Assembly (NCBI RefSeq): GCF_029689945.1
Contig: NZ_CP121451.1
Location: forward strand, 1,984,001 to 2,048,000
Direction of reading: 5' to 3'
Origin: Paenibacillus amylolyticus
Lineage (GTDB): Bacteria; Bacillota; Bacilli; Paenibacillales; Paenibacillaceae
DNA length: 64,000 nt
The translations under genes and the position numbers were made by a program. Below are positions 1 to 11,107 of the stretch, piece by piece. Under the pieces are notes generated by a model, which saw nothing but the letters and a program-made list of their open reading frames with translations, did no database searches and was not told where the DNA came from. The first letter of the stretch is position 1. Each line of letters starts with the position of its first letter.

Positions 1-50
1 CACACAAAATGGCTGAAGCGAACAAAGCGTTTGCTCACTACCGTTGGTAG
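1..50 (+). CDS. rpsG: 30S ribosomal protein S7, C-terminal end (partial)
   Basis: Only the last 15 codons are present, reading HKMAEANKAFAHYRW and then TAG at 48-50. This is the typical C-terminus of bacterial S7, which organises the head of the 30S subunit. The gene starts outside the window. Its position just before fusA is the usual str operon order rpsL-rpsG-fusA-tuf. Confidence 0.9.
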   Translation, partial: HKMAEANKAFAHYRW

Positions 51-99
51 GATTCAGTTCACAATAAAAAAACTTCAATTTTGAAGGGAGACCCATTTC

Positions 100-2178
100 A
101 TGGCTAGAGAGTTCTCCTTGAAAAATACACGTAATATCGGGATCATGGCTCATATTGATGCGGGTAAAACCACGACAACTGAGCGGATCTTGTTCTACAC
201 AGGACGTACGCACAAAATCGGTGAAGTACACGAAGGCGCTGCGACAATGGACTGGATGGAACAGGAACAGGAGCGCGGAATTACGATTACTTCCGCTGCA
301 ACTACCGCTGCTTGGAAAGGCCACCGCGTTAATATTATTGATACCCCGGGACACGTTGACTTCACTGTTGAAGTTGAACGTTCCCTTCGTGTATTGGACG
401 GAGCAGTTGGTGTATTCAGTGCGAAAGAAGGCGTTGAGCCTCAGTCCGAAACCGTATGGAGACAGGCTGATAAGTACGGCGTACCTCGTATCGCATATGT
501 AAACAAAATGGATATCATCGGTGCTGACTTCCTGAACGTTGTATCCGACATGCGTGATCGCCTTCAAGCGAACGCTGTTGCAATTCAACTTCCAATCGGT
601 GCTGAAAATGATTTCATTGGTATTATCGATATCGTTGAACAAAAGGCTCATATGTACAAAGATGACCTTGGTCAAAATATCGAAGAAACAGAAATTCCTG
701 CGGAATTCAAAGAGCAAGTTGAAGAACTTCGCAACGAATTGATTGAGCGCGTTGCAGAACTGGATGAAGAATTGACAATGAAATACCTGGAAGGCGAAGA
801 AATCTCTATTGAAGAGATCAAAGGCGCTCTCCGTAAAGGTGTAGTAGAAGTTAAAATCTTCCCGGTTATCTGTGGATCCTCATATCGTAACAAAGGTGTT
901 CAACTGATGTTGGATGCTGTTATCGACTACTTGCCAGCTCCAACAGATGTACCATCAATTACGGGTCATCTGGAAGATGGAACTGAAGCAGTTCGTAAGT
1001 CCTCTGATGAAGAGCCATTCTCCGCATTGGCATTCAAAATCATGACTGACCCTTACGTAGGTAAATTGACATTCTTCCGCGTATACTCCGGTGTTCTTCA
1101 ATCCGGTTCATATGTATTGAATGCCACTAAAAACAAACGTGAGCGTATCGGTCGTATCCTTCAAATGCATGCGAACAGCCGTCAAGAGATCACTGAAGTT
1201 TACTCCGGTGACATTGCAGCTGCCGTAGGTTTGAAAGATACGGGTACAGGTGATACACTATGTGATGAGAAAAACCCGGTAATCCTGGAATCAATGAACT
1301 TCCCTGATCCGGTTATCGAAATCGCCGTTGAACCTAAAACCAAAGCTGACCAAGATAAAATGGGTGTTGCTCTCGGTAAGTTGACTGAAGAGGATCCGAC
1401 TCTTCGTGCTCATACTGATGAAGAAACAGGTCAAACAATCTTGGCAGGTATGGGTGAGCTTCACCTTGATATCATCATCGACCGTATGCGTCGTGAGTTC
1501 AAGGTAGAAACTACTGTGGGTAAACCACAAGTAGCTTACCGTGAAACATTCCGTGCTCCAGCGCGCGTTGAAGGTAAATTCGTACGTCAATCCGGTGGTC
1601 GTGGTCAATACGGTCACGTATGGGTTGAATTCGAACCTCTCGAGCCGGGTACAGGCAGCCAGTTCGAAAGTAAGGTTGTCGGTGGTTCCGTTCCAAGAGA
1701 ATACATTCAACCTGCACTGTCAGGGATTGAAGAGCAAATGAAAAACGGCGTTATCGCAGGCTTCCCGCTTGTAGACGTTAAGGCTACTATTGTAGACGGA
1801 TCTTACCATGATGTCGATTCCAACGAGATGGCATTTAAAATTGCCGGATCTATGGCGCTGAAAGCAGCGAAAGACAAATGTAGTCCAGTTCTGCTTGAGC
1901 CTATCATGAAAGTAGAAGTAACAGTTCCAGAAGAGTACATGGGTGACGTAATGGGTATGTTGAACTCCCGTCGTGGCCGCATTGAAGGTATGGATTCCCG
2001 TAGTGGAGCTCAAATCATCCGTGCTAAGGTACCTTTGTCTGAGATGTTTGGTTACTCTACAACTCTTCGTTCAGGTACTCAAGGACGCGGCGTATTCTCC
2101 ATGGAACTCTCTCACTATGAAGAAGTTCCTAAGAGCATCGCTGAAGAAATCGTTGCCAAAACAAAAGGCACCGAGTAG
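100..2178 (+). CDS. fusA: Translation elongation factor G
   Basis: This 692-residue GTPase drives translocation of tRNA and mRNA on the ribosome in the cytosol. The P-loop AHIDAGKTT lies at about residues 17-25, DTPGHVDF (G3) near 82 and NKMD (G4) near 136. Domains II-V follow, including [10 protein letters not shown] typical of domain IV. Length matches the family. The start is the ATG after GAAGGGAGA. It follows rpsG by 49 bp in the str operon. The frame is intact, unlike tuf downstream. Confidence 0.98.
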   Translation: MAREFSLKNTRNIGIMAHIDAGKTTTTERILFYTGRTHKIGEVHEGAATMDWMEQEQERGITITSAATTAAWKGHRVNIIDTPGHVDFTVEVERSLRVLDGAVGVFSAKEGVEPQSETVWRQADKYGVPRIAYVNKMDIIGADFLNVVSDMRDRLQANAVAIQLPIGAENDFIGIIDIVEQKAHMYKDDLGQNIEETEIPAEFKEQVEELRNELIERVAELDEELTMKYLEGEEISIEEIKGALRKGVVEVKIFPVICGSSYRNKGVQLMLDAVIDYLPAPTDVPSITGHLEDGTEAVRKSSDEEPFSALAFKIMTDPYVGKLTFFRVYSGVLQSGSYVLNATKNKRERIGRILQMHANSRQEITEVYSGDIAAAVGLKDTGTGDTLCDEKNPVILESMNFPDPVIEIAVEPKTKADQDKMGVALGKLTEEDPTLRAHTDEETGQTILAGMGELHLDIIIDRMRREFKVETTVGKPQVAYRETFRAPARVEGKFVRQSGGRGQYGHVWVEFEPLEPGTGSQFESKVVGGSVPREYIQPALSGIEEQMKNGVIAGFPLVDVKATIVDGSYHDVDSNEMAFKIAGSMALKAAKDKCSPVLLEPIMKVEVTVPEEYMGDVMGMLNSRRGRIEGMDSRSGAQIIRAKVPLSEMFGYSTTLRSGTQGRGVFSMELSHYEEVPKSIAEEIVAKTKGTE

Positions 2179-2240
2179 TTTTCTCACACTGGATGCAAGT
2201 GCATAAGAATTCATTTCGGAGCACTTCATTCAGTGAAAAC
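2179..2240 (+). promoter_or_regulatory. Nested inverted repeat between fusA and tuf
   Basis: Three stacked arms pair: TTTT (2179-2182) with AAAA (2236-2239), CACTG (2187-2191) with CAGTG (2231-2235), and AAGTGC (2197-2202) with GCACTT (2221-2226). No T-run follows, so it is not a standard terminator. It could be an RNA processing or stability element setting the EF-Tu/EF-G ratio; that function is inference. Confidence 0.4.
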
Positions 2241-2273
2241 ATAAAATTATAATTTTAAGGAGGCCACGTTCAA

Positions 2274-3463
2274 ATGGCAAAGGCTAAATACGAACGTAAT
2301 AAACCCCACGTTAACATCGGTACTATCGGTCACGTCGATCACGGTAAAACAACTCTGACTGCTGCAATCACAACTGTATTGTCCAAAACTTACGGTGGTG
2401 CTGCTGTAGCATTCGACCAAATCGACAAAGCTCCAGAAGAGCGCGAGCGCGGTATCACTATCTCCACAGCACACGTTGAGTACGAAACTGACACTCGTCA
2501 CTACGCTCACGTAGACTGCCCAGGTCACGCCGACTATGTTAAAAACATGATCACTGGCGCGGCACAAATGGACGGAGCTATCTTGGTAGTATCCGCAGCT
2601 GACGGCCCAATGCCACAAACTCGTGAGCACATCTTGCTCTCCCGTCAAGTAGGCGTACCTTACATTGTTGTATTCTTGAACAAATGTGACATGGTTGAAG
2701 ACGAAGAGTTGTTGGAATTGGTTGAGATGGAAGTTCGCGACCTTCTTAACGAATATGAGTTCCCAGGTGACGATACTCCAATCACTCGTGGATCTGCTCG
2801 TGAAGCACTGGCTAACCCAGATGGCGAATGGGCTCAAAAATCGTTGAGATGTTCAAAGAGATCGACACTTACATCCCACTGCCTGAGCGTCAAACTGACA
2901 AGCCTTTCTTGATGCCTGTCGAGGACGTATTCTCCATCACTGGTCGTGGTACTGTTGCTACTGGCCGTGTAGAGCGTGGTACAGTTAAAGTCGGCGAAGA
3001 GATCGAAATCGTTGGTATCACTGAAGAAACTAAAAAATCTGTTGTAACAGGCGTTGAGATGTTCCGCAAATTGCTGGATTCCGCTCAAGCTGGTGACAAC
3101 ATCGGAGCACTTCTTCGTGGTGTTGACCGTAACAACATCGAGCGTGGCCAAGTATTGGCTAAACCGGGTTCTGTTAAGCCTCACACAGAATTCACAGCTC
3201 AAATCTACGTTCTGACTAAAGAAGAGGGTGGACGTCACAAACCTTTCTTCACTGGTTACCGTCCACAGTTCTACTTCCGTACAACTGACGTAACTGGTAT
3301 CATCAACTTGCCAGAAGGTACTGAAATGGTAATGCCTGGTGATAACATCACGGTTACTGTTCAACTGATCTCTCCAATCGCGATTGAAGAAGGAACTAAG
3401 TTCTCCATTCGTGAAGGTGGACGTACAGTAGGTGCCGGTTCCGTAGCATCTATCCAAAAATAA
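2274..3463 (+). CDS. tuf: Translation elongation factor Tu (frame broken at 2836-2840)
   Basis: EF-Tu delivers aminoacyl-tRNA to the ribosome. The P-loop GHVDHGKTT begins at residue 19, with DCPGH near 81 and NKCD near 136. Domains 2 and 3 continue to VASIQK. Two overlapping frames make up the gene: 2274 to about 2836 and about 2837 to 3463. They join at WAQ-KIVEMF if the A5 run at 2836-2840 is read as A6, giving a normal 396-residue protein. EF-Tu is essential and Bacillales usually carry a single tuf, so a missing base in the sequence is the likeliest explanation. The SD AAGGAGG lies 11 bp upstream of the ATG. Confidence 0.95.
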
Positions 3464-3538
3464 TTCGGCTTTACGCTGAATAAAGCATATGCAACAGTGT
3501 ACTGGAACGAGTAACATTGTATTGTAACGAAGCTTCGG

Positions 3539-3580
3539 AAGAGTTCCTTATCCGACATCGGATAAGGAACTCTTTTATTA
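3539..3580 (+). terminator. Rho-independent terminator after tuf
   Basis: A near-perfect hairpin of GAGTTCCTTATCCGA (3541-3555) with TCGGATAAGGAACTC (3558-3572) is followed by TTTT. It closes the str operon, so the S10 operon behind it needs its own promoter. Confidence 0.93.
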
Positions 3581-3734
3581 TGTGTAAAGTTTCGGAACCT
3601 GCGTCATGCGAAATGAACATCATTTGCTAGTTTAGAAGGATTGGCAAGGCAGCCTGGATATTGAAGATAAACACTACAATAAACGAAATCATTTCATCAG
3701 AAAAGATAAGTTTAAATGTTTTTCTTAAATATGC

Positions 3735-3763
3735 TTGCAATACGCCTATCTTTTCTATATAAT
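3735..3763 (+). promoter_or_regulatory. Sigma-A promoter of the S10 operon
   Basis: TTGCAA at 3735-3740 and a perfect TATAAT at 3758-3763 are separated by 17 bp. It sits behind the tuf terminator and about 140 bp before rpsJ, so it should drive the long ribosomal superoperon. Confidence 0.8.
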
Positions 3764-3769
3764 AATGAA

Positions 3770-4209
<440 letters not shown>

Positions 4210-4255
4210 TACAAGCTACAACAAAGACCATGTATAGAGGAAAAGAGGTGTCAAC

Positions 4256-4879
4256 ATGAAAGCAATCTTAGGAAAAAAACTCGGAATGACTCAAGTATTT
4301 ACTCCTGAAGGTAACGTAGTTCCAGTAACGGTTATCGAAGCAGGTCCTTGTGTTGTTTTGCAAAAGAAAGACATTGAGAATGATGGCTACGAAGCAATTC
4401 AAATCGGTTACTCCGATAAGAAAGAGAAAAATGCTAACAAGCCAGAAGCAGGTCACGCTAAAAAAGCGAACACTGCCCCTAAGCGCTACGTTCGTGAAGT
4501 TCGCGGTATCAACATCGCTGAATATGAAGTTGGCCAAGAACTGAAAGCTGACATTTTCGCTGAAGGCGAATTCGTTGACGTAACGGGTGTTTCTAAAGGT
4601 AAAGGTTTTGCCGGCGTAATCAAACGTTGGGGACAAAGCACTGGACCTATGTCACACGGTTCTCGTTATCACCGTGGCCCAGGTTCAATGGGTTCGATCC
4701 AAGCTAACCGCGTTCCTAAAGGCAAACGCCTGCCAGGACACATGGGACATGATACAGTTACAATCCAACGTCTTGAAGTAGTTAAAGTGGACGCTGAGCG
4801 TAACGTGTTGCTCGTGAAAGGTTCCATTCCAGGACCGAAAAACAGTCTCATTAAAGTTAAAGAAACGGTGAAAAAATAA
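4256..4879 (+). CDS. rplC: 50S ribosomal protein L3
   Basis: L3 (207 aa) is an early-assembling 23S-binding protein near the peptidyl-transferase centre. The sequence starts [15 protein letters not shown] and contains the conserved [14 protein letters not shown] and [12 protein letters not shown] stretches around residues 113-150. It is 46 bp after rpsJ and 25 bp before rplD, with an AAAGAGGTG ribosome-binding site. Confidence 0.97.
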   Translation: MKAILGKKLGMTQVFTPEGNVVPVTVIEAGPCVVLQKKDIENDGYEAIQIGYSDKKEKNANKPEAGHAKKANTAPKRYVREVRGINIAEYEVGQELKADIFAEGEFVDVTGVSKGKGFAGVIKRWGQSTGPMSHGSRYHRGPGSMGSIQANRVPKGKRLPGHMGHDTVTIQRLEVVKVDAERNVLLVKGSIPGPKNSLIKVKETVKK

Positions 4880-4904
4880 CCACTGAAGAAAGGAGGAACA
4901 CAAA

Positions 4905-5528
4905 ATGCCAAAAGTATCAGTTTACAATGTAGATGGTAGCCAAGTAGGCGAAGTTGAATTGAACGATGCGGTTTTCGGAATTGAGCCGAACCAACACGTT
5001 CTGTACGATGCAGTTCTTATGCAACGCGCTTCCCTTCGTCAAGGTACCCACAAAGTAAAAGGACGTTCTGAAGTACGTGGCGGCGGACGTAAACCTTGGA
5101 AACAAAAAGGTACAGGTCGCGCTCGTCAAGGTTCAATTCGTTCACCACAATGGAAAGGCGGCGGTATCGTATTTGGTCCAACACCACGGAGCTATGCGTA
5201 CAAACTGCCTAAGAAAGTTCGTCGTTTGGCGATCAAATCAGCCCTTTCATCCAAAGTGATTGACAATGACATTATCGTTTTGGATGCTCTCACGTTGAGC
5301 ACGCCTAAAACTAAAGAATTTGCTGCCATCTTGAGTAACCTCAAAGTGGGACGTAAAGCTTTGATCGTAGCTCCTAGCTATGATGATAATGTAGCTCTTT
5401 CCGCACGGAATATTCCAGGCGTGAAATTCGTAGCTGCTGACGGTATTAATGTTCTTGACGTGCTTTCGCACGACAAATTGATCATTACGAAAGAAGCAGT
5501 TCAGAAGGTAGAGGAGGTGCTCGCGTAA
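4905..5528 (+). CDS. rplD: 50S ribosomal protein L4
   Basis: L4 (207 aa) lines the exit tunnel with the basic loop seen here near residues 44-85 ([19 protein letters not shown]). In other bacteria L4 can repress its own operon. The stop TAA shares its last A with the ATG of rplW, which implies translational coupling. Confidence 0.97.
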   Translation: MPKVSVYNVDGSQVGEVELNDAVFGIEPNQHVLYDAVLMQRASLRQGTHKVKGRSEVRGGGRKPWKQKGTGRARQGSIRSPQWKGGGIVFGPTPRSYAYKLPKKVRRLAIKSALSSKVIDNDIIVLDALTLSTPKTKEFAAILSNLKVGRKALIVAPSYDDNVALSARNIPGVKFVAADGINVLDVLSHDKLIITKEAVQKVEEVLA

Positions 5529-5818
5529 TGAAGGATCCTCGTGATATTGTAAAACGTCCGATTATTACGGAACGTACTGCTGACATGATGAATGACTTGA
5601 AATATGTATTTGAAGTCGATATCCGTGCAAACAAAACCGAGATCAAAAAGGCTGTAGAAGCTATTTTCAACGTAAAAGTGAAAAACGTGAACACGCTTCG
5701 TGTTCCAGCTAAGCCAAAACGGTACGGACGTTATTCCGGATATACTAGCGAATGGAAAAAAGCGTTTGTAACTTTGACTAAAGATAGCAAAACGCTTGAG
5801 TTCTTTGAAACAGTATAA
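5528..5818 (+). CDS. rplW: 50S ribosomal protein L23
   Basis: L23 (96 aa) lies at the tunnel exit and is the docking site for trigger factor and SRP. The start [17 protein letters not shown] and the C-terminal [13 protein letters not shown] are family-typical. It overlaps the rplD stop by one base, and its SD GGAGGTG lies inside rplD. Confidence 0.97.
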   Translation: MKDPRDIVKRPIITERTADMMNDLKYVFEVDIRANKTEIKKAVEAIFNVKVKNVNTLRVPAKPKRYGRYSGYTSEWKKAFVTLTKDSKTLEFFETV

Positions 5819-5848
5819 TTGAATTTTTGAAGTAAGGAGGGAAACCAA

Positions 5849-6679
5849 GTGCCAATCAAAAAGTATAAACCAACATCCCCGGCAAGACGGAACATGTCCG
5901 TTTCTACATTTGAGGAAATCACCACAAATCAGCCGGAGAAATCGTTGTTGGCCCCGTTGAGCAAACAAGCAGGCCGCAACAACCAAGGTAAAATTACAGT
6001 TCGTCACCATGGTGGTGGACACAAACGTAAATACCGTATCATTGACTTCAAACGTACTAAAGATGGAATACCGGGCCGCGTTGCTACTATCGAGTATGAC
6101 CCGAACCGTACATCCAATATCGCTCTGATCCACTATGCTGATGGTGAGAAACGTTATATCATCGCTCCTAAAGGTTTGAAAGTTGGAGATCAAGTATTCT
6201 CCGGACCTGAATCAGACATCAAAATCGGTAACGCACTGCCACTTGAAAACATTCCAGTAGGTACCGTTATCCACAACATCGAGTTGAAACCAGGTAAAGG
6301 CGGACAATTGGTTCGTGCTGCTGGTACAGAAGCTCAATTGCTTGGTAAAGAAGAAAAATACGTTTCCGTTCGTCTCTCTTCCGGAGAAGTTCGTCGTATT
6401 TTGAAAGTTTGCCGCGCGACAATCGGATCTGTTGGTAACCAAGACCACGAGCTCATCAAAATCGGTAAAGCCGGTCGTAGCCGTTGGTTGGGTAAACGTC
6501 CAGAGGTTCGTGGTGTAGTAATGAACCCTAACGATCACCCACACGGTGGTGGTGAAGGTCGTGCTCCAATCGGACGTAAATCGCCAATGTCACCATGGGG
6601 TAAACCTACTCTTGGTTACAAAACGCGTAAGAAAAATAAAGCTTCTGATAAATACATCATTCGCCGCCGCACGAAGTAA
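5849..6679 (+). CDS. rplB: 50S ribosomal protein L2
   Basis: L2 (276 aa) is needed for subunit joining and peptidyl transfer. It has the N-terminal [12 protein letters not shown] motif (about residue 52) and the conserved C-terminal [15 protein letters not shown] stretch near residue 230, which carries the functionally important His. It starts at GTG after AAGGAGGG. Confidence 0.97.
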   Translation: MPIKKYKPTSPARRNMSVSTFEEITTNQPEKSLLAPLSKQAGRNNQGKITVRHHGGGHKRKYRIIDFKRTKDGIPGRVATIEYDPNRTSNIALIHYADGEKRYIIAPKGLKVGDQVFSGPESDIKIGNALPLENIPVGTVIHNIELKPGKGGQLVRAAGTEAQLLGKEEKYVSVRLSSGEVRRILKVCRATIGSVGNQDHELIKIGKAGRSRWLGKRPEVRGVVMNPNDHPHGGGEGRAPIGRKSPMSPWGKPTLGYKTRKKNKASDKYIIRRRTK

Positions 6680-6750
6680 TACACACTGTGCATAACTTCG
6701 TGAGGCATCTGCGGATGCATAATAGCTACGTTTGAAGGGAGGATCTCCAC

Positions 6751-7029
6751 ATGGGTCGCAGTTTGAAAAAAGGGCCATTCATTGATGGCTACATGCTCAA
6801 AAAGGTAGAAGAGATGGAAGCTTCAGGTAAGAAGAACGTAATCAAAACCTGGTCCCGTCGTTCTACAATTTTCCCACAATTCATCGGACACACATTTGGC
6901 GTTTACGATGGTCGTAAACACGTGCCAGTGTATGTAACTGAGGACATGGTCGGACACAAACTGGGTGAGTTCGCTCCAACCCGTACGTACAAAGGCCATA
7001 CTGATGATGATAAGAAAACAAGAAGATAA
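6751..7029 (+). CDS. rpsS: 30S ribosomal protein S19
   Basis: S19 (92 aa) forms a complex with S13 at the 30S head and contacts the A-site tRNA. It begins [14 protein letters not shown] and ends in a basic DDDKKTRR tail. The ATG follows GAAGGGAGG. It lies between rplB and rplV as in other Firmicutes. Confidence 0.97.
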   Translation: MGRSLKKGPFIDGYMLKKVEEMEASGKKNVIKTWSRRSTIFPQFIGHTFGVYDGRKHVPVYVTEDMVGHKLGEFAPTRTYKGHTDDDKKTRR

Positions 7030-7064
7030 ATGAACATCTTTAATGTTTGAGAGGAGGTTACACA

Positions 7065-7397
7065 ATGGAAGCAAAAGCACATGCTAAGTTTATCCGGATT
7101 GCTCCTCGTAAAGTTCAACTCGTTGTTGACTTGATTCGCGGCAAGCAAGTAGGTGAGGCGGTTGCCATTCTCCGTCACACTCCGAAATCCGCTTCTCCTA
7201 TCGTTGAGAAGTTGCTTAACTCCGCTATTGCGAATGCGGAACATAACTATTCTTTGGATGTTAATAACTTGGTTATCTCGCAAGCTTACGTGAACCAAGG
7301 ACCGACAATGAAACGTTTCCGCCCTCGTGCAATGGGACGTGCAAGTCGTATTAACAAACGTACTAGCCACATTACTTTGGTGGTATCTGAAAAGTAG
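7065..7397 (+). CDS. rplV: 50S ribosomal protein L22
   Basis: L22 (110 aa) spans the exit tunnel; its beta-hairpin is the [16 protein letters not shown] region near residues 82-97. The chosen ATG at 7065 follows GAGGAGGT at good spacing. An in-frame TTG at 7047 would place the SD inside the gene. It ends ITLVVSEK. Confidence 0.97.
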   Translation: MEAKAHAKFIRIAPRKVQLVVDLIRGKQVGEAVAILRHTPKSASPIVEKLLNSAIANAEHNYSLDVNNLVISQAYVNQGPTMKRFRPRAMGRASRINKRTSHITLVVSEK

Positions 7398-7412
7398 AAG
7401 GAGGGGAAATGT

Positions 7413-8077
7413 GTGGGCCAAAAGGTAAATCCAGTCGGACTCCGTGTCGGAATTATCCGTGACTGGGAATCTAAGTGGTATGCAGGCAAAGACTTCGGTG
7501 ATCTTTTGATGGAAGACGTGAAAATTCGTGAATTCCTGAAAAATAAATTGAAAGACTCCGCTTTATCTCGTGTGGAAATTGAGAGAGCGGCTAACCGCGT
7601 AAACGTAACGATTCACACTGCTAAACCAGGTATGGTTATTGGTAAGGGTGGTTCGGAAGTTGAAAATCTTCGTAACCAAATTACGAAAATTGCTGGCGGT
7701 AAAAAAGTACACATCAATATCTCTGAAATTAAGAACCAAGATCTGGACGCTATTCTTGTAGCTGAAAGCATTGCACAACAATTGGAACGTCGCGTTTCTT
7801 TCCGTCGTGCTCTGAAACAAGCAATTCAAAGAACTATGCGCTCCGGTGCTAAAGGTATCAAAACTCAAGTAGGCGGACGTCTTGGCGGTGCTGAGATCGC
7901 ACGTTCTGAAGGCTACAGCGAAGGAACTGTTCCACTGCACACACTGCGTGCTGACATTGACTATGGTACAGCAGAGGCTCATACTACTTACGGACGTATC
8001 GGCGTAAAAGTATGGATCTATCGTGGAGAGGTTCTTCCTACGGCTAAGAACAAGCTGCTAAGGAAGGAGGCAACTAA
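7413..8077 (+). CDS. rpsC: 30S ribosomal protein S3 (C-terminal frame broken near 8050)
   Basis: S3 is at the mRNA entry channel. It carries a KH domain with [15 protein letters not shown] near residues 74-88 and starts at GTG after GGAGGGG. As written, the frame runs past the start of rplP to 8111 with an atypical tail. Adding one A to the AA at 8049-8050 gives the tail [11 protein letters not shown] and a TAA at 8075-8077, three bases before rplP. This restores a normal protein of 221 aa, so a one-base deletion is inferred. Confidence 0.93.
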
Positions 8078-8079
8078 TC

Positions 8080-8514
8080 ATGTTGGTACCAAAACGCGTA
8101 AAACACCGTAAGCAACAACGTGGACATATGAAAGGCCAAGCTAAAGGCGGAACGACTCTGAACTTTGGCGAATACGGTCTGCAAGCTACGGAACCGGCTT
8201 GGATTACGAACCGTCAGATCGAAGCGGCTCGTATTGCGATGACTCGTTACATCAAACGTGGTGGTAAAGTTTGGATCAAAATCTTCCCAGACAAACCAAT
8301 CACTCAAAAGCCTCTCGAGGTTCGGATGGGTAGCGGTAAAGGTAACGTAGAAAAATGGGTTGCAGTAGTGAAACCAGGTAAGATCATGTTTGAACTTGCT
8401 GGTGTACCGGAGGAAATTGCACGCGAAGCAATGCGTCTTGCCGCTCACAAACTGCCAATCAAAACGAAGTTCGTGAAACGTGAAGAATTGGGTGGTGAAG
8501 CAAATGAAAGCTAG
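8080..8514 (+). CDS. rplP: 50S ribosomal protein L16
   Basis: L16 (144 aa) contacts A-site tRNA. It begins [15 protein letters not shown] and includes the conserved [15 protein letters not shown] near residues 87-101. The SD AAGGAGG at about 8063-8070 lies in the end of rpsC. The 3' end overlaps the rpmC start by 11 bp. Confidence 0.97.
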   Translation: MLVPKRVKHRKQQRGHMKGQAKGGTTLNFGEYGLQATEPAWITNRQIEAARIAMTRYIKRGGKVWIKIFPDKPITQKPLEVRMGSGKGNVEKWVAVVKPGKIMFELAGVPEEIAREAMRLAAHKLPIKTKFVKREELGGEANES

Positions 8515-8701
8515 TGAATTTCGCAACCTAACCTCTGCTGAAATCGAGCAAAAGATTGCCGGATTTAAAGAAGAACTCTTTAACCTCCGCTTTCAATTAG
8601 CTACCGGTCAGCTGGATAACCCGACTCGCATTCGTGATGTGCGGAAAGAAATAGCTCGTGCTAAAACCATTATCCGTGAAAGAGAATTGGGAATCGGTTA
8701 A
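8504..8701 (+). CDS. rpmC: 50S ribosomal protein L29
   Basis: L29 (65 aa) sits next to L23 at the tunnel exit. It starts [18 protein letters not shown] and is mostly helical, ending RERELGIG. The ATG at 8504 lies inside the end of rplP. An earlier in-frame start at 8480 would add eight residues not seen in the family. Confidence 0.96.
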   Translation: MKASEFRNLTSAEIEQKIAGFKEELFNLRFQLATGQLDNPTRIRDVRKEIARAKTIIRERELGIG

Positions 8702-8749
8702 TTAGGGATAGGATGTACAATCCGTCCGTAATCAGGAAGGAGGCCAACA

Positions 8750-9016
8750 ATGAGCGAAGAACGTAACGCACGTAAAGTGCAAACTGGTAAAGTGGTCAGC
8801 GATAAAATGGACAAAACGATTGTTGTTGCTGTAGAAACTTACAAAAAACACAACTTGTACCATAAACGCATCAAGGTTACTAAAAAATTCAAAGCACATG
8901 ACGAAGAAAACACTGCGAAAATCGGTGACACGGTGAAAATCATGGAGACTCGTCCGCTTTCGAAAGATAAACGCTGGAGACTTACTGAAATCGTAGAAAA
9001 AGCGGTTATCATCTAA
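8750..9016 (+). CDS. rpsQ: 30S ribosomal protein S17
   Basis: S17 (88 aa) is a primary 16S-binding protein with an OB fold. [16 protein letters not shown] near residues 14-30 and [14 protein letters not shown] near the C-terminus are signature stretches. The SD GAAGGAGG lies 8 bp before the ATG. Confidence 0.97.
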   Translation: MSEERNARKVQTGKVVSDKMDKTIVVAVETYKKHNLYHKRIKVTKKFKAHDEENTAKIGDTVKIMETRPLSKDKRWRLTEIVEKAVII

Positions 9017-9050
9017 TGCTCAGCAGCACTGCTGAAAGGAGGAATACTAA

Positions 9051-9419
9051 ATGATTCAACCATTTACACGTTTGACTGTGGCTGACAACTCCGGTGCGAA
9101 GGAACTGATGTGTATCCGCGTACTCGGCGGTACGGGACGTCGTACAGCTCAAATCGGTGATCTGATCGTTTGTTCTGTTAAACAAGCAACACCAGGCGGC
9201 GTTGTCAAAAAAGGTGATGTAGTTAGAGCGGTTGTCGTTCGTACGAAACGTTCTGTACGTCGTAAAGACGGTTCCTACATCGGTTTTGATGAAAATGCAG
9301 CGGTAGTTGTAAAAGACGACAGAAGCCCACGTGGAACACGTATTTTCGGACCAGTTGCTCGCGAACTTCGCGATAAAGACTTCATGAAAATCGTTTCCTT
9401 GGCTCCAGAAGTTATCTAA
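9051..9419 (+). CDS. rplN: 50S ribosomal protein L14
   Basis: L14 (122 aa) lies at the subunit interface and is the docking site of the silencing factor RsfS. It starts [19 protein letters not shown] and contains the characteristic [18 protein letters not shown] near residue 90. The frame is intact and the SD is AAAGGAGG. Confidence 0.97.
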   Translation: MIQPFTRLTVADNSGAKELMCIRVLGGTGRRTAQIGDLIVCSVKQATPGGVVKKGDVVRAVVVRTKRSVRRKDGSYIGFDENAAVVVKDDRSPRGTRIFGPVARELRDKDFMKIVSLAPEVI

Positions 9420-9458
9420 AGCTTAATCTCGTGATGTTAGAAACAGGAGGTGTACGAA

Positions 9459-9812
9459 ATGCCAAGAGTGAAAAAAGTTCTGGAATCCCATAACAACAAA
9501 CTTCACGTTAAAAAGGAAGATACGGTTATGGTGATCAGCGGTAAAGACAAAGGTAAAAAAGGCCGTGTCATCGCTGCTTATCCTCGTGAGAACCGCGTCC
9601 TTGTGGAAGGTGTTAACATGGTGAAAAAACACCAGAAGCCTAACCAGCAAAATCCGCAAGGCGGCATTATCGAGAAGGAAGCTCCGATTCACGTTTCCAA
9701 CGTAATGCACATCGATCCGAAGAGCGGAAAAGTAACCCGTGTAGGTTACAAAGTTTTGGATAACGGAAAGAAAGTGCGCGTTGCTAAACGTTCCGGAGAA
9801 ATTATCGACTAA
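9459..9812 (+). CDS. rplX: 50S ribosomal protein L24
   Basis: L24 (117 aa) initiates 50S assembly. It has an N-terminal KOW motif ([16 protein letters not shown]) near residues 23-38. The ATG at 9459 follows CAGGAGGTG; an in-frame ATG at 9450 falls against the SD and is not favoured. Confidence 0.96.
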   Translation: MPRVKKVLESHNNKLHVKKEDTVMVISGKDKGKKGRVIAAYPRENRVLVEGVNMVKKHQKPNQQNPQGGIIEKEAPIHVSNVMHIDPKSGKVTRVGYKVLDNGKKVRVAKRSGEIID

Positions 9813-9844
9813 TTGAACCGAATGAGAAAGGAGGGCTATGATTC

Positions 9845-10387
9845 ATGGCATCAAGAATGAAAGAACGTTACCTGCAAGAAATCGCTCCTGCTTTGATGCA
9901 GAAGTTTAACTATACAACGGTAATGCAAGTGCCGAAAATCGAGAAAATCGTTATCAACATGGGTGTGGGCGACGCTGTCCAAAACTCCAAAGTGTTGGAT
10001 TCCGCAGTAAACGATTTGCAACTGATCGCAGGTCAAAAACCTGTAATCACTCGTGCAAAAAAATCTATCGCAGGATTCAAACTGCGTGAGAATATGCCTA
10101 TCGGTGTGAAAGTAACATTGCGCGGCGAGCGTATGTACTTCTTCCTCGATAAACTGTTCAACGTTACGCTTCCTCGTGTCCGCGACTTCCGCGGTGTATC
10201 GAGCAAAGCTTTCGACGGACGTGGTAACTACACACTGGGTCTGAAAGAGCAATTGATCTTCCCAGAGATCGAGTATGATAAAGTTGATAAAGTCCGCGGT
10301 ATGGATATTGTCATCGTAACAACGGCGAAAACAGACGAAGAGTCCCGCGAATTGCTTACGCAAATGGGAATGCCTTTCGTTAAATAA
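9845..10387 (+). CDS. rplE: 50S ribosomal protein L5
   Basis: L5 (180 aa) binds 5S rRNA and contacts P-site tRNA. It has [11 protein letters not shown] near residues 34-44, [19 protein letters not shown] near 60-79 and the C-terminal [21 protein letters not shown] stretch. It is followed by 73 bp before rpsN. Confidence 0.97.
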   Translation: MASRMKERYLQEIAPALMQKFNYTTVMQVPKIEKIVINMGVGDAVQNSKVLDSAVNDLQLIAGQKPVITRAKKSIAGFKLRENMPIGVKVTLRGERMYFFLDKLFNVTLPRVRDFRGVSSKAFDGRGNYTLGLKEQLIFPEIEYDKVDKVRGMDIVIVTTAKTDEESRELLTQMGMPFVK

Positions 10388-10460
10388 TGTTGGCATAACG
10401 TTTCCGGGTGTCTGGAAAGACTCCCTTTTCTCCGAAATTATTTAGGAGGTGTCAGGCTAA

Positions 10461-10646
10461 GTGGCAAAAACTTCGATGAAAGTTAAACAACAACGTACAC
10501 CAAAGTTTAAAGTACGTGCATATACACGCTGTGAGCGTTGCGGACGTCCACATTCGGTCCTGCAAAAGTTCAAAATTTGCAGAATTTGCTTCCGTGAATT
10601 AGCTTATAAAGGCCAGATCCCTGGCGTGAAAAAAGCAAGCTGGTAA
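10461..10646 (+). CDS. rpsN: 30S ribosomal protein S14, zinc-binding type Z
   Basis: This 61-residue S14 is the short, zinc-ribbon form. Cysteines at residues 24, 27, 40 and 43 (CERC and CRIC) form the metal site. Bacillales often also have a longer zinc-independent copy elsewhere, induced on zinc limitation; none is in this window. It starts at GTG after TTAGGAGGTG. Confidence 0.96.
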   Translation: MAKTSMKVKQQRTPKFKVRAYTRCERCGRPHSVLQKFKICRICFRELAYKGQIPGVKKASW

Positions 10647-10678
10647 AAAGTCCTGAACGGGAAGGAGGTTAACTCACA

Positions 10679-11077
10679 ATGACTATGTCTGATCCAATTG
10701 CAGATATGCTTACTCGTATTCGTAACGCGAACACTGTTCGTCACGAAACGGTAGAAATGCCTGCTTCGACAATGAAAAAACAAATCGCCGACATCCTGAA
10801 GCGTGAAGGTTTCATCCGTGACGCTGAAGTTATCGATGATAACAAACAAGGGATTATCCGTGTTTTCCTGAAATACGGTCAAAATAACGAGCGCGTTATC
10901 ACTGGTCTGAAAAGAATCAGTAAACCTGGTCTTCGTGTTTACACGAAAAGCAACGAAGTACCTCGTGTACTTGGTGGCCTGGGAATCGCGATCATCTCGA
11001 CATCCAAAGGTATCATGACGGACAAAGAAGCTCGTCAATCGAAATCCGGCGGAGAAGTCGTTTGCTACGTTTGGTAA
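10679..11077 (+). CDS. rpsH: 30S ribosomal protein S8
   Basis: S8 (132 aa) binds the central domain of 16S rRNA. It starts [18 protein letters not shown] and ends GGEVVCYVW, both typical. The first ATG follows GAAGGAGGT; a second ATG two codons later is also possible. In other bacteria S8 regulates the spc operon. Confidence 0.97.
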   Translation: MTMSDPIADMLTRIRNANTVRHETVEMPASTMKKQIADILKREGFIRDAEVIDDNKQGIIRVFLKYGQNNERVITGLKRISKPGLRVYTKSNEVPRVLGGLGIAIISTSKGIMTDKEARQSKSGGEVVCYVW

Positions 11078-11107
11078 TATAACGTCACAAGATAGGAGGT
11101 GCAACAT

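Noticed and set aside
2225-2253. Possible tuf promoter (TTCATT, 17 bp, TATAAT)
   Set aside because: Transcription would start at about 2260, inside the SD of tuf, leaving no ribosome-binding site; the -35 is also weak.
2247-2837. 196-codon minus-strand frame, plus a 227-codon one at 2834-3517
   Set aside because: Both are antisense shadows of tuf.
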